Positions 53,718 through 62,590 of a DNA stretch of 64,000 nt are shown one piece after another. Below the pieces are notes generated by a model. That model was not told where the DNA came from and made no database searches. It worked only from the letters and a program-made list of their open reading frames with translations. The stretch lies in the NCBI RefSeq assembly GCF_013204845.1, contig NZ_JABMKY010000008.1, forward strand, positions 124,001 through 188,000, read 5' to 3'. A program made the position numbers and the translations under genes. The DNA comes from Paenibacillus qinlingensis. GTDB taxonomy: Bacteria > Bacillota > Bacilli > Paenibacillales > NBRC-103111. Numbering within the stretch: position 1 is the stretch's first letter; each line of letters opens with the position of its first letter.

Positions 53718-54892
53718 GAACTCAACACCCCTAGTCTAAGTCCGATGTTGTGGATGCGTGCGACTACATTGGTCAACTCCGTATCCGTGTGAACAACTGA
53801 CAAGGAAAAGCGAATGCGCGCTGTGCCATCAGGCACAGTAGGTGGACGGATGGCAACCGCTGCGATCCCCTCTTCTTCAAGAGCACTGCTAAAGCGCAAA
53901 GCCGTATCGTTATCGCCAACGATTAATGGTACAATTGGGGAGTCGCCGCCACCAATGTTAAACCCGGCGTCAAAAAGCAAGAACCGAAATAACCTGTTTG
54001 CCGCATAAAGTCTTTCTCGACGCCAGTGTTCCTCTTGTACCAAAATTAACGCCTTTGAAATGCCAGCTACGATAGAAGGAGGCAACGCAGTTGAATAAAT
54101 GAGTGGTCTAGCCTTGTTCACCAGCCACCGAATTAGTGTACTGCTGCCACAGATATAGGCGCCATAAACACCGAACGATTTACTGAATGTTCCCATATGA
54201 ATATCCACATCATTCTGCAGCCCGAGTTCATGGCATAATCCCTCACCTCGCTTACCGTAGATCCCCCCGCTATGTGCCTCATCCACCATAAGCATCGCTC
54301 CGTACTCGTGTTTGAGCGCAACAAGTTCATCTAATTTCGCTTGGTCGCCATCCATGGAGAACACAGCATCTGTAACAATCAACTTGCGCCGTTTATCACG
54401 ATACTTATTCAATAACGTACGCAAATGTTCCATATCGTTATGTCGATACCGGGCGTGCTCCGCACGGCTTAATACAATGCCATCCACAATACTCGCATGG
54501 TTCAACTGATCGCTGAAAACAACATCTCCTCGGCCTACAAGCGCACTAATTACACCAGAATTAGCCATGTAGCCATTTGCAAAAACTAGCGCAGCTTCGC
54601 AATTCTGCCAATCGACTAGTGCCTCTTCGAGACGAACATATGGCAACCGGTTACCTGTCACAAGGCGTGATGCGCCTGAGCCAACTCCTTCCGTGAGCAG
54701 AGCCTCGCTCATCACTTCCAGTATGGCAGGATGCTGGGAGAGTCCAAGATAGTCATTGGAGGACATGTTGAGTAACACTTTTTCTCTATGCACCGTATAG
54801 CCAGGAGCTCCCGATACTGAACTACTTGCATGCAAGGAACGCTCCAAGGAAGCATCAGCCAATAATTCTAGTTCTTTTTCCATCCAGTTCAT
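53714..54892 (-). CDS. bioF: 8-amino-7-oxononanoate synthase
   Basis: 392 residues (400 from ATG 54916). PLP-dependent alpha-oxoamine synthase: NDYLGLSQHPAI, GSGASRLVTGN, DEAHSGGIYGKRGEG (Asp contacting PLP) and MGTFSKSFGVYGAYICGS (the PLP Lys). It joins pimeloyl-ACP to alanine. ATG 54892 has AAGGCGGTG at proper distance, whereas 54916 lies within the end of bioB without a ribosome site. Confidence 0.95.
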   Translation of the reverse strand: MNWMEKELELLADASLERSLHASSSVSGAPGYTVHREKVLLNMSSNDYLGLSQHPAILEVMSEALLTEGVGSGASRLVTGNRLPYVRLEEALVDWQNCEAALVFANGYMANSGVISALVGRGDVVFSDQLNHASIVDGIVLSRAEHARYRHNDMEHLRTLLNKYRDKRRKLIVTDAVFSMDGDQAKLDELVALKHEYGAMLMVDEAHSGGIYGKRGEGLCHELGLQNDVDIHMGTFSKSFGVYGAYICGSSTLIRWLVNKARPLIYSTALPPSIVAGISKALILVQEEHWRRERLYAANRLFRFLLFDAGFNIGGGDSPIVPLIVGDNDTALRFSSALEEEGIAAVAIRPPTVPDGTARIRFSLSVVHTDTELTNVVARIHNIGLRLGVLSS

Positions 54893-54905
54893 GCTCGACA
54901 CCGCC

Positions 54906-55904
54906 TTAAAGGGCATTTATTTCAATCTCGAAACCCAAATCTTCAATAATTTGATGATCAGTCGATACGTCTTGGCCCGCTGTCGTTAAATAATCACCTA
55001 CAAAAAGTGAATTTGCGGCGAACAGTGACAAAGGCTGCAGTGTGCGGAGGTTGACCTCACGACCGCCAGCCACGCGGATTTCTTTTGACGGACAAATGAA
55101 ACGAAATAGAGCTAGTACCTTCAACGCTTTCATTGACGATGTGCGTCCTGCATGTTCCAGAGGTGTTCCCGGTATCGCATTTAGAAAATTAATTGGAATC
55201 GAATCCGCATCAAGTTCACGTAGCGCATAGGCCATTTCAACAATTTCTTGATTTGTCTCGCCCATGCCGATAATGACACCAGAGCAAGGAGACATGCCGA
55301 ATGTTTTTACCTTCTCCACGGTTTCAACACGTTGATCATAGGTATGGGTCGTCGTGATGGATGCGTAGTTAGCTTTGCTCGTGTTCAAGTTGTGGTTGTA
55401 GCGATGTACGCCAGCTTCTGCAAGCCGTTTCGCTTGATCGTCCTTGAGAATGCCTAGACATGCACAAATTTTTAGCGGCATTGTTTGGCGAATTTCTCTA
55501 ACCGCGTCCACTACTTGATCTAGCTCCTTGTCTGTTGGTCCCTTCCCAGCCGCTACGATGCAATAGGTTCCGGCTTTGCGTGCCAGCGCTTCACGTGCGC
55601 CTGAAAGCAACGTGTCTTTATCAAGCAGGGTGTATTTCTTAACTGGTGCCGTGGAAACGATCGATTGTGAGCAGTAGCCGCAGTCTTCAGGGCAAAGGCC
55701 GCTTTTGGCGTTGATGATCATATTCAGCTTCACTTTTTTACCGTAAAAATGTTTTCTCACATTAAACGCAGCCTGCATGAGTAACAATAACTCATCATCC
55801 TCGGCTTCGAGCACAGCTAGCCCTTCCTTCAACGTTAAACATTCTCTATGCAATGCTTTCTGGGCAAGCGATTGCCACTCCATCTCTGCTGAAATTGTTT
55901 TCAT
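54906..55904 (-). CDS. bioB: Biotin synthase (radical SAM)
   Basis: 332 residues. GLCPEDCGYCSQS holds the radical SAM C-x3-C-x2-C cluster; YNHNLNTSKANYASI and GGREVNLRTLQPLSLFAANS supply residues of the second (2Fe-2S) site (Arg in REVNLR). It inserts sulfur into dethiobiotin. ATG 55904 is preferred: GGGAGG sits 9 nt before it and would touch the ATG at 55913. Confidence 0.95.
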   Translation of the reverse strand: MKTISAEMEWQSLAQKALHRECLTLKEGLAVLEAEDDELLLLMQAAFNVRKHFYGKKVKLNMIINAKSGLCPEDCGYCSQSIVSTAPVKKYTLLDKDTLLSGAREALARKAGTYCIVAAGKGPTDKELDQVVDAVREIRQTMPLKICACLGILKDDQAKRLAEAGVHRYNHNLNTSKANYASITTTHTYDQRVETVEKVKTFGMSPCSGVIIGMGETNQEIVEMAYALRELDADSIPINFLNAIPGTPLEHAGRTSSMKALKVLALFRFICPSKEIRVAGGREVNLRTLQPLSLFAANSLFVGDYLTTAGQDVSTDHQIIEDLGFEIEINAL

Positions 55905-55909
55905 CTCAA

Positions 55910-56662
55910 TCATCCTCCCATAAGTTGAACTGCAAATGCCTCTCTGATAGGCGTGATTTGTATTGTGTTTCGTAACGTATGTATTAACGTCTCTGAAGTC
56001 GCTTCGGCTTTTAAATGTGGAAACCGACCGAGGACCTCAAGGCCACCGTATTGTTCAATTAGTTCTGCATTCGTAGCAACACTCGGATCGTCATTTAGCT
56101 CTGTTAATTCTCCATCGTTTAAAATGACACCAATAATCGGGATACCGTGATTCAGAAGGAATGCAGCAGTCAAAAGTGTGTGGTTAATGGTTCCGAGGCT
56201 AGAGCGGGCTACAATTAGAACAGGTATCCCAAGCTCTGAGATTAAATCCACCAAGAGGGCGTCTTCGGTCAGCGGTACAGCTACGCCGCCGGCGCCTTCG
56301 ACGAGCAGCGCCTCATAACGTTTGGTAAGTGGTAAGCCAGCTGCGATTAGCTCCTTCAGCGTAAGGTTCACACCTGCTTGCTTAGCAGCGAGCATCGGCG
56401 TAAGCGGAGCTTCAAATGTAAATGGCGCAACTGCCTCTGGCCGTTCTTTGAGTCCCGTTATTTTCAACAGACGCTCAGCATCGGTAAGTCCGCTACCAAG
56501 TGGTGCACCAGACTGAATCGGCTTCCAGACACCGGCATTTAGCCCCTCAGAACGGAGCATAGCGGTAATAGCTGCCGTTATGACCGTCTTCCCCACGCCA
56601 GTGTCCGTGCCTGTCACAAATAAGCCTCGTACCGTCTCAGTCTCACAGTTCACTTTGTTCAT
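55910..56662 (-). CDS. bioD: Dethiobiotin synthetase
   Basis: 250 residues; P-loop FVTGTDTGVGKTVITAAI (~14-31), the KPIQSG motif, and LLVEGAGGVAVPL of the BioD family. ATP-dependent carboxylation of 7,8-diaminopelargonate. Starts within the bioA stop (ATGA) and ends in the ribosome site of bioB, so translation is coupled. Confidence 0.95.
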   Translation of the reverse strand: MNKVNCETETVRGLFVTGTDTGVGKTVITAAITAMLRSEGLNAGVWKPIQSGAPLGSGLTDAERLLKITGLKERPEAVAPFTFEAPLTPMLAAKQAGVNLTLKELIAAGLPLTKRYEALLVEGAGGVAVPLTEDALLVDLISELGIPVLIVARSSLGTINHTLLTAAFLLNHGIPIIGVILNDGELTELNDDPSVATNAELIEQYGGLEVLGRFPHLKAEATSETLIHTLRNTIQITPIREAFAVQLMGG

Positions 56663-58020
56663 GCTAACTCAACCATCTCGGTGACTTTTATTATCGATTC
56701 CGACAAAATATGTATCATGGCATCCAGCTCAGCTTCACTACTAGTAAGCGGAGGGATGAAGACAATTACATTCCCGAGTGGTCTTGTTAGCATGCCAAGT
56801 TCTCTGGCCTGCTGACTCGTACGAACGCCGATTCGATCTGCCCAATCGTATGGCTTTCGTGTAACCTTATCCCGTACAAGTTCTATTCCGATCATCAGTC
56901 CCTTTTGCCTTATTTCACCGACGTGTGGGCGCTCCTTAAGCGCTGCTAGCTTACGCTCGACAAATATTTCCTTTGCCCTCACTTCTTCGACCATGTTGCG
57001 TTCTTCAAACAGCTTCAAGCTGGCCAATGCAACGGCACAACCAAGCGGGTTCCCTGTATAAGAATGACCGTGGAAGAATGTTTTCTGCTCCTGGTAATCG
57101 GCGTAAAACGCTTCATACACCTCATCCGTCGCAAGCGTCGCTGCCACTGGCAAATAGCCCCCGGTCAACCCTTTCCCAATCACCATCAAATCTGGTGAAA
57201 CATCTTCGAGATCACAAGCGAACATAGCCCCCGTTCGACCGAAACCGGTCGCCACCTCATCAGCGATGAGCAAAACGCCATACTTGCGGCACAGCTTTGC
57301 CATCTGGCTTAAACAGCCAGGCGGCATGACTATGATGCCACTAGCCCCTTGCACTATCGGCTCTACAATGAGAGCCGCAATCTCATCTGCCCGTGTCTCG
57401 AGGAAATTGCGTAGTGCGGTCAGTGTATCTTCCATTGCCTTCGTCTCACCGCCGTCATATCGATAAGCGTAGGGATACGGAATGACGTGCGAAGGAAATA
57501 GCATGGGGCGAAACACGTCATGGTAAAGAGGTATTGCACCGACACTTACTGCTCCAACTGTATCACCGTGGTACGCTTGATTCATCGTGATAAACTTCGT
57601 TTTACCCCGTATCCCCTTGTTATGCCAGTATTGAAACGCCATTTTGACTGCGATCTCGACACCAGTTGCTCCAGAATCTGAGTAAAACACTTTGTTTAAT
57701 CCTTCCGGCGTGATTCCCACCAACTTTTCGGCAAGCTCGATTGCTGGTACATTGGCCATTCCGAGAAGTGTGGAATGGGCGACTCGCCCTAACTGTTCCG
57801 TGATCGCCTGATTTAGCTCTGGCACGTTGTGCCCATGTACATTGAGCCAAACTGATGAGAAACCGTCATAATAAGCGCGTCCTTGGACGTCATATAGCAT
57901 GATGCCTTCACCGCGTTCAATAATGAGTGGATCAGAGTTATTGTAGTCTTTCATTTGAGTAAAAGGATGCCATAAGTGATCCTTATTCATGGCAGCAAGC
58001 CGTTCGTAATCCGTTATCAA
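56659..58020 (-). CDS. bioA: Adenosylmethionine-8-amino-7-oxononanoate aminotransferase
   Basis: About 453 residues, class III PLP aminotransferase: HLWHPFTQMKDY near the start, GASGIIVMPPGC, LLIADEVATGFGRTGAMFAC (Asp) and VIGKGLTGGYLPVAATL (PLP Lys). Uses SAM as amino donor. The open frame begins at 58059, but family starts fit TTG 58020 (ITDYERLAAMNKDHLW), with GGTG upstream; ATG 58032 is an alternative. First gene of bioA-D-B-F-H-C and directly behind a BirA box. Confidence 0.94.
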   Translation of the reverse strand: MITDYERLAAMNKDHLWHPFTQMKDYNNSDPLIIERGEGIMLYDVQGRAYYDGFSSVWLNVHGHNVPELNQAITEQLGRVAHSTLLGMANVPAIELAEKLVGITPEGLNKVFYSDSGATGVEIAVKMAFQYWHNKGIRGKTKFITMNQAYHGDTVGAVSVGAIPLYHDVFRPMLFPSHVIPYPYAYRYDGGETKAMEDTLTALRNFLETRADEIAALIVEPIVQGASGIIVMPPGCLSQMAKLCRKYGVLLIADEVATGFGRTGAMFACDLEDVSPDLMVIGKGLTGGYLPVAATLATDEVYEAFYADYQEQKTFFHGHSYTGNPLGCAVALASLKLFEERNMVEEVRAKEIFVERKLAALKERPHVGEIRQKGLMIGIELVRDKVTRKPYDWADRIGVRTSQQARELGMLTRPLGNVIVFIPPLTSSEAELDAMIHILSESIIKVTEMVELA

Positions 58021-58054
58021 AATTATCACCATCCCTTGATTTTTAATTTTTATC

Positions 58055-58083
58055 GTCAACCAAAATATATTTTTTTGGTTGAC
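58055..58083. promoter_or_regulatory. BirA operator (biotin repressor box)
   Basis: 11-bp perfect arms GTCAACCAAAA/TTTTGGTTGAC with 7 bp between them. On the minus strand TTGTCAACC, 15 bp, GGTTGAC has the half-site spacing of Gram-positive BirA boxes. It lies 35 bp upstream of the likely bioA start and should repress the operon when biotin is plentiful. Confidence 0.85.
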
Positions 58084-58417
58084 AATCGGGTGTGGTCATT
58101 TTAGCAGACAGGGGCGCCAATGTAAAGAGGATTCAAAGTGTAAGATTGAAGATTGACATTATACAGAACAACCTGAAAACTTCAATCCTAAGTTCTAATC
58201 GTTACAAAAATTCCTACAGCTGATAAGAAAATTTTTTGTCCCGTGACCAGCAACACACTAAAGATAACGAGGAATCGAAGTACGCAAAAGACTAAGATAT
58301 ATAACATCAAAAACCCTTCTGCTCGGATCACAAAAGGGTCAATCTGGGAGTATTTAGAGTGTGAATTAAGAATTGTTATTTCGCTAAACTCCCGTTATCC
58401 ATGCAGCGCGCGAAACC
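58084..58417. other. Intergenic stretch before IS110 copy 1
   Basis: No gene seen. AT-rich, with stops in all frames; it separates the divergent bio promoter from the insertion sequence. Confidence 0.5.
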
Positions 58418-58426
58418 AGCGCTGCA

Positions 58427-58645
58427 CCACAGAGGATGAAAATGGATAAAATCCGTCAATACTTCTACTACGGCTGGGTGAGGAAGGTCAATCAACTATG
58501 GTGCGTTAGAGCCCATCCGTTAGTCTGACTCCACCGACCACGGTGCATCACAGAATGTCGCTCCTTCGGGAAGCACTCATGGTAGATTAATCCTTTTTGG
58601 TTGTTGCACCAGCCCATAATTCAGGTCGTAGAAAGGATAATTTCA
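58427..58645 (+). ncRNA. Candidate bridge RNA region of IS110 copy 1
   Basis: Between the left end and the transposase ATG, the sequence is not coding but hairpin-rich (e.g. CTCCTTCGGGAAG near 58560-58573; AGTCTGACTCCACCGACCACGG at 58530-58551 shortened here as a loop region). In the IS110 group this region is transcribed as the bridge RNA whose two loops pair with target and donor DNA. Assignment is by family layout; loops were not resolved. Confidence 0.5.
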
Positions 58646-59860
58646 ATGGATATACTTATTGAGCGAGCATGTGGCATGGATGTTCATAAGGATTCTATTA
58701 CTGCATGTACGATGACACCCGCAGGAAAGGAGATTCAAACATTTTCTACTAAAACAGTATTTCTCCTACAGTTAATTGACTGGATTAAGAAGCATGGGTA
58801 TACCCACGTAGCGATGGAGAGTACAGGCGTATTCTGGAAACCAATTGTTAACTTATTAGAAGCTGAAGATATTGAGTTTCTTGTCGTGAATGCTCAGCAT
58901 ATGAAAGCTTTGCCTGGACGTAAAACGGATGTCAAGGACGCGGAATGGATTGCCCAACTTCTTCGTCATGGACTTCTGACAGCTAGTTTTATACCAAACC
59001 GAATTCAACGAGAATTACGTGAATTAGTTCGTTATCGCCGAAGCATTATTGAAGAACGTGCCAGGCAACATAATCGAATTCAAAAAGTGCTAGAAGGTGC
59101 AAACATTAAACTTGGCTCTGTGGTTTCAGATATTATGGGAGTCTCGTCTAAGGACATGCTTCATGCCATCGCAGAGGATGAAGATGACCAAAAAAAACTA
59201 GCCAGCCTCGCTCGGCGATCAATGAAAAAAAATGATGAACTCGAGCTCTCTCTTCGAGGTTACGTTAACCCACATCAACGAATGATGCTTAAAACCATTT
59301 TAGCCCAAATCGATTTCCTTACTGAGCAGATTGAGATGTTAGATCAAGAGGTTTGGCAGAGAGTCATCTCAAATCAGGAAGACATAGAGCGATTAGATTC
59401 TATACCAGCGATCGCCACTCGAATGGCTGAACAAATCTTGGCTGAAATAGGAACAAATATTGAAAAACAGTTTCCAAGCGCGGCACACTTGTGTTCATGG
59501 GCAGCACTCATACCTGGACATAATGAGAGCGCAGGCAAAAGGAAGTCTTCTAAAGGAAAGAAAGGAAATAAATATCTAAAATCTGCATTAACAGAAGCAG
59601 CACATTCCGTAGGAGCCTCCAAAAACTACCTTGGTGCTATGTACAGGCGAACATCAGCACGAAAAGGCAGGAAAAGAGCAGCTATTGTAGTAGCACATGC
59701 CATGCTAAGAATCGCTTATTATCTGCTGACAAGAAAAGAAATGTATGTAGATTTAGGTGAGGATTATTTTGATAATCAAAAACTTGGATCTATCGTAAGG
59801 AATTCAGTGCGAAGACTTGAAACCTTAGGCTATAACGTTACAATTTCTGAAGTCTCCTGA
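58646..59860 (+). CDS. IS110-family transposase (DEDD), copy 1
   Basis: 404 residues from ATG 58646 (AAAGGAT upstream); the frame opens at 58601. N-terminal RuvC-like DEDD domain: CGMDVHKDSITACTM (D), VAMESTGVFWKP (E), KTDVKDAEWIAQLL (D, D). Central coiled coil, then the C-terminal transposase_20 domain with IPAIATRMAEQILAEIG and HNESAGKRKSSKGKKGNKYL, containing the catalytic Ser (NESAG). All key residues present, so likely active. A decayed relative lies at 48266-48900. Confidence 0.95.
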   Translation: MDILIERACGMDVHKDSITACTMTPAGKEIQTFSTKTVFLLQLIDWIKKHGYTHVAMESTGVFWKPIVNLLEAEDIEFLVVNAQHMKALPGRKTDVKDAEWIAQLLRHGLLTASFIPNRIQRELRELVRYRRSIIEERARQHNRIQKVLEGANIKLGSVVSDIMGVSSKDMLHAIAEDEDDQKKLASLARRSMKKNDELELSLRGYVNPHQRMMLKTILAQIDFLTEQIEMLDQEVWQRVISNQEDIERLDSIPAIATRMAEQILAEIGTNIEKQFPSAAHLCSWAALIPGHNESAGKRKSSKGKKGNKYLKSALTEAAHSVGASKNYLGAMYRRTSARKGRKRAAIVVAHAMLRIAYYLLTRKEMYVDLGEDYFDNQKLGSIVRNSVRRLETLGYNVTISEVS

Positions 59861-59984
59861 TCTACTGATTACCAATATCCTAGGCGCTGCACATTTTAAA
59901 AAACATTAATGAACTGCGTCTTCTTTCATAGTTTAATGATTAAAGCCTGTAATAACATTATGCTAAAGCATCTGGGGTTTCTCA

Positions 59985-60451
59985 TTAACGAACATCAATA
60001 GCGAAGAAGCACCTTGCTGATTTTCCTGATTTCATGACAATTGCAAGTAAACCAACAAATATTCCTTTTTCAGAAGGAACTTTGATATTACCTCTCATGG
60101 GCATCAGCTCGGTAACAGGTTCCCATGAAAAATTATAAATTTCGCTCTTCTTATTGATGATGTAATTAAACTCTTCGGTATTTTCAAGATGAATGGATAT
60201 GTCCGTATTTGGAGCGAATACTGTCGGCGTCAGGGCAGCTTTGTTCACATCCGAACTGGGTAAATCACTTGACGTTGGAAGAAGAGTAGTTTTTTACCGT
60301 CAGGGGCCTTTACTTCAGGAATTGTTTCTGTGTCCGATTCATCTGTTATGTTAATTGAATTTTGTACAGGTGCCCGAACTGAACTATTGGAGACGCATGC
60401 AGTCAACGTTAATAGTGACGTTAAGAAAATAATAAAGAATTTTAAGTTCAT
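59985..60451 (-). pseudogene. Lipoprotein of unknown function, frameshifted in an A-run
   Basis: ATG 60451 (AGGAG 8 nt upstream) reads MNLKFFIIFLTSLLTLTAC with lipobox LTAC, then a short linker to APDGKK; a run of six A (60290-60295) is one base short, and the frame continues as TTLLPTSSDLPSSDVNKAAL to FVGLLAIVMKSGKSARCFFA and a stop at 59985. With seven A it would encode about 155 residues. The product would be lipidated outside the membrane; family unknown. Lies between two IS110 elements. Confidence 0.65.
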
Positions 60452-60575
60452 AATTGTGCTCCTAGGATTTTGAGTTGGTACTACCATTATTTTATTCTTA
60501 AATTCGGATTATACCACACATGTTTCAAGTTTCCCCGTTATCTGTCACTGTTGAAGTAATCTTCCAGTTCGTATT

Positions 60576-60612
60576 ATGAGGTCACCAGATATTTCTGGTA
60601 GACCTCATTTTT
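60576..60612 (+). terminator. Terminator hairpin upstream of IS110 copy 2
   Basis: ATGAGGTC/GACCTCAT with an inner ACCAG/CTGGT stem and five T after it on the plus strand. No plus-strand gene ends nearby, so it may protect the following element from read-through. Confidence 0.6.
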
Positions 60613-60639
60613 GTGTGGTCTTAAGATAGCGGTAGCCGG

Positions 60640-60811
60640 GGATCGAGCGTATCTGCCCGTGGGACTTTGATCCCGAGAGCTATTCTGTTCATCCCCCCTA
60701 CTTGTTCAACCATGGTTAGGCTGGTTGGGACATGAATCCCGTATCACATGCGATAGTGTGGAAAACAAGAAGGTTAGGGGCTGCCGGTGAGAATACTACA
60801 GGAGTGATGTT
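60640..60811 (+). ncRNA. Candidate bridge RNA region of IS110 copy 2
   Basis: Noncoding and hairpin-rich: GGGACTTTGATCCC at about 60661-60674, AACCATGGTT at about 60709-60718, GGGACATGAATCCC at about 60737-60750 and CACATGCGATAGTGTG at about 60756-60771. This is where IS110 elements with a 5' RNA encode the bridge RNA. The loop assignments would need folding. Confidence 0.5.
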
Positions 60812-62005
60812 ATGAATCCAGTCATTGGTTTGGATGTTTCAAAGGGTGAGAGCCATGCACAAGCTTTTTTAGATCGTGGAGTACCTCATGGGAAGATTTT
60901 TAGGTTTAGTCATGATATTGAAGGTTTAGCTTCATTTTTAAATTATATTAGAGGATTGGAATCGGCTGCAGAGATGCCTCCCACCATTGTTATGGAAGCG
61001 ACAGGCCATTATCACAGTCCCGTCGTTCAGTATTTGGACGAGCAACAGTATCTGTACATCATAATTAATCCGTTAATCTCGCACGAAGCCAAAAAAACCA
61101 ATTTGCGACGGGTGAAAACAGATGCCGCTGATGCTTATCAACTTTGGACACTGTTTTATAAAGAGGAGTTTGAACCCTACAAAAAACGGGGTCAGCATCT
61201 CATGAATTTACGCTATTTAACACGACAATATGAATCTTTAACGGGTATCTATGTTCAAGCAAAACTACAATTCCAGTCAATTCTGGATCAGGTTTTTCCC
61301 GAATATCATGGCGTGTTTGGTGATCTTTATTCTAAAGTTTCCCTTCGATTTCTGGCCTTACACCCGACATCTAAAGAGGTCCTAGAAATGTCCGATAATG
61401 AAATTGCAACAGCGATCGGGCGACTCACTGGGCGTGGCAAATCCGCATCGTGGTGTTTGGAACGTGCACAAAGCCTGGCAGCTGCGGCAAAGCGAAATCC
61501 ATTTAAGGAGACGGCTTTTCCAAGCCACTTGATCTCCTTGCAGTTGCTCATCAAGTTGCTTCTTCAATACCAGGAGCATCTAGCAACCTTTATTAAATCG
61601 GTAGATGCTCTGGCAGAAGAGTTACTAGAATATGAATTAATTCAATCGATACCCGGTATTGGCACTAAAATTGCTGCAACAATTTTGGCTGAAATTGGGG
61701 AAATCGATCGGTTTGATCACGCAAAGAAACTGGTGGCCTTTGCTGGCGTTGATCCAAGCGTTTTTTCTTCAGGCAAGTTTACAGCAATCCAGAATAGAAT
61801 CACTAAGCATGGCTCCAGAAGACTTCGTACTGCCCTGTATCAAGCTGTACGATGTGGTATCCGTAGCAATAGAAATAAGAAATTAAGGGCTTATTATGAT
61901 AAGAAACGTGCTGAGGGAAAGCTGTTCAAAGTAGCTATAATTGCTTGTGTGAATAAACTCATCCACTGGATTTTTGCTACTAAGGAAGCGTTCCGTTTAG
62001 AGTAA
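60812..62005 (+). CDS. IS110-family transposase (DEDD), copy 2
   Basis: 397 residues from ATG 60812 (AGGAGTGATGTT upstream). N-terminal DEDD domain: IGLDVSKGESHAQAF (D), IVMEATGHYHSPVV (E), RRVKTDAADAYQLWTLFYKE (D, D). C-terminal transposase_20 domain: SIPGIGTKIAATILAEIGEI and VDPSVFSSGKFTAIQNRITK, with the catalytic Ser in SVFSSGKF. It belongs to a different IS110 branch from copy 1. Apparently intact. Confidence 0.95.
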   Translation: MNPVIGLDVSKGESHAQAFLDRGVPHGKIFRFSHDIEGLASFLNYIRGLESAAEMPPTIVMEATGHYHSPVVQYLDEQQYLYIIINPLISHEAKKTNLRRVKTDAADAYQLWTLFYKEEFEPYKKRGQHLMNLRYLTRQYESLTGIYVQAKLQFQSILDQVFPEYHGVFGDLYSKVSLRFLALHPTSKEVLEMSDNEIATAIGRLTGRGKSASWCLERAQSLAAAAKRNPFKETAFPSHLISLQLLIKLLLQYQEHLATFIKSVDALAEELLEYELIQSIPGIGTKIAATILAEIGEIDRFDHAKKLVAFAGVDPSVFSSGKFTAIQNRITKHGSRRLRTALYQAVRCGIRSNRNKKLRAYYDKKRAEGKLFKVAIIACVNKLIHWIFATKEAFRLE

Positions 62006-62223
62006 GTCATGAAAGCTAGAAATATATGGAATATAATTCCGTGCTTTATGGGACGGTAATTTCCCATGCACTTTTTTAAGTATATCACTTCATGAATCCA
62101 TCATTAATAATTAAGTATTGACAAGCTATTAGCTGGAATAGTGGAGTGACGAGACCATGAAAACCAGGTGAGCATGAGATTAACTCGATGAATAAACGCT
62201 AGGTTTCTGTCCACTAAATGACC
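62006..62223. other. Short gap after IS110 copy 2
   Basis: No gene. A short hairpin GGAATATAATTCC at 62029-62041 lies where the right end of the element may be. Confidence 0.35.
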
Positions 62224-62478
62224 TCAATGATGCAGAAACCATCGTTGAAGCTCTTCCCAAATCGCTGTAACTTCATGTTGAAAGGCAATGGGCTGATCTT
62301 TGGTCATCATATCGAGTGTGTTACATAAAATTTCAATATTTTTCAGTTAAACATTGCGCTCACCACGTTCCACTCCCCCAATATACGTTCTGTCCAGTCC
62401 AGAGAGAGAGGCAAGCATGTCTTGAGACATATTTGATCGTTGTCGTAATTCTTTAAGACGTAGTCCAAAGTCTTGCAT
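62224..62478 (-). pseudogene. XRE-family regulator with an internal stop
   Basis: ATG 62478 reads MQDFGLRLKELRQRSNMSQD, LASLSGLDRTYIGGVERGER, N-V, then TAA, then LKNIEILCNTLDMMTKDQPI and a C-terminal tail ending FLHH. This is a complete 80-residue HTH_3 protein (like small phage or restriction-control repressors) in which a Ser codon (TCA) appears to have become TAA at about 62350. The truncated product would keep the recognition helix only. Confidence 0.7.
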
Positions 62479-62590
62479 ATAAGTAACATCCTTCTGGTTA
62501 ATGGGGATAAATCAATCCTAAGCTACATGGCGCGCAGAGTCGACGAACTATTAGTATCATTTCCATTGAATAATAAAAAAGGTTGTGAAG

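Larger units (their letters stand above)
58418..59892 (+). mobile_element. IS110-family insertion sequence, copy 1 (complete)
   Basis: A transposase gene with a ~220-nt structured 5' noncoding part and a ~30-nt 3' part, the IS110-group layout. The 9-bp GCGCTGCAC occurs at 58418-58426 and 59884-59892 and may mark the two ends (target core repeated by the insertion); IS110 elements have no long terminal inverted repeats, so ends are inferred. It inserted between the bio promoter and a lipoprotein gene. Confidence 0.7.
60613..62040 (+). mobile_element. IS110-family insertion sequence, copy 2 (unrelated to copy 1)
   Basis: Transposase gene plus about 170-200 nt of structured 5' noncoding sequence. 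Ends are not defined: I found no convincing flanking repeat. Limits given are approximate. Confidence 0.6.
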
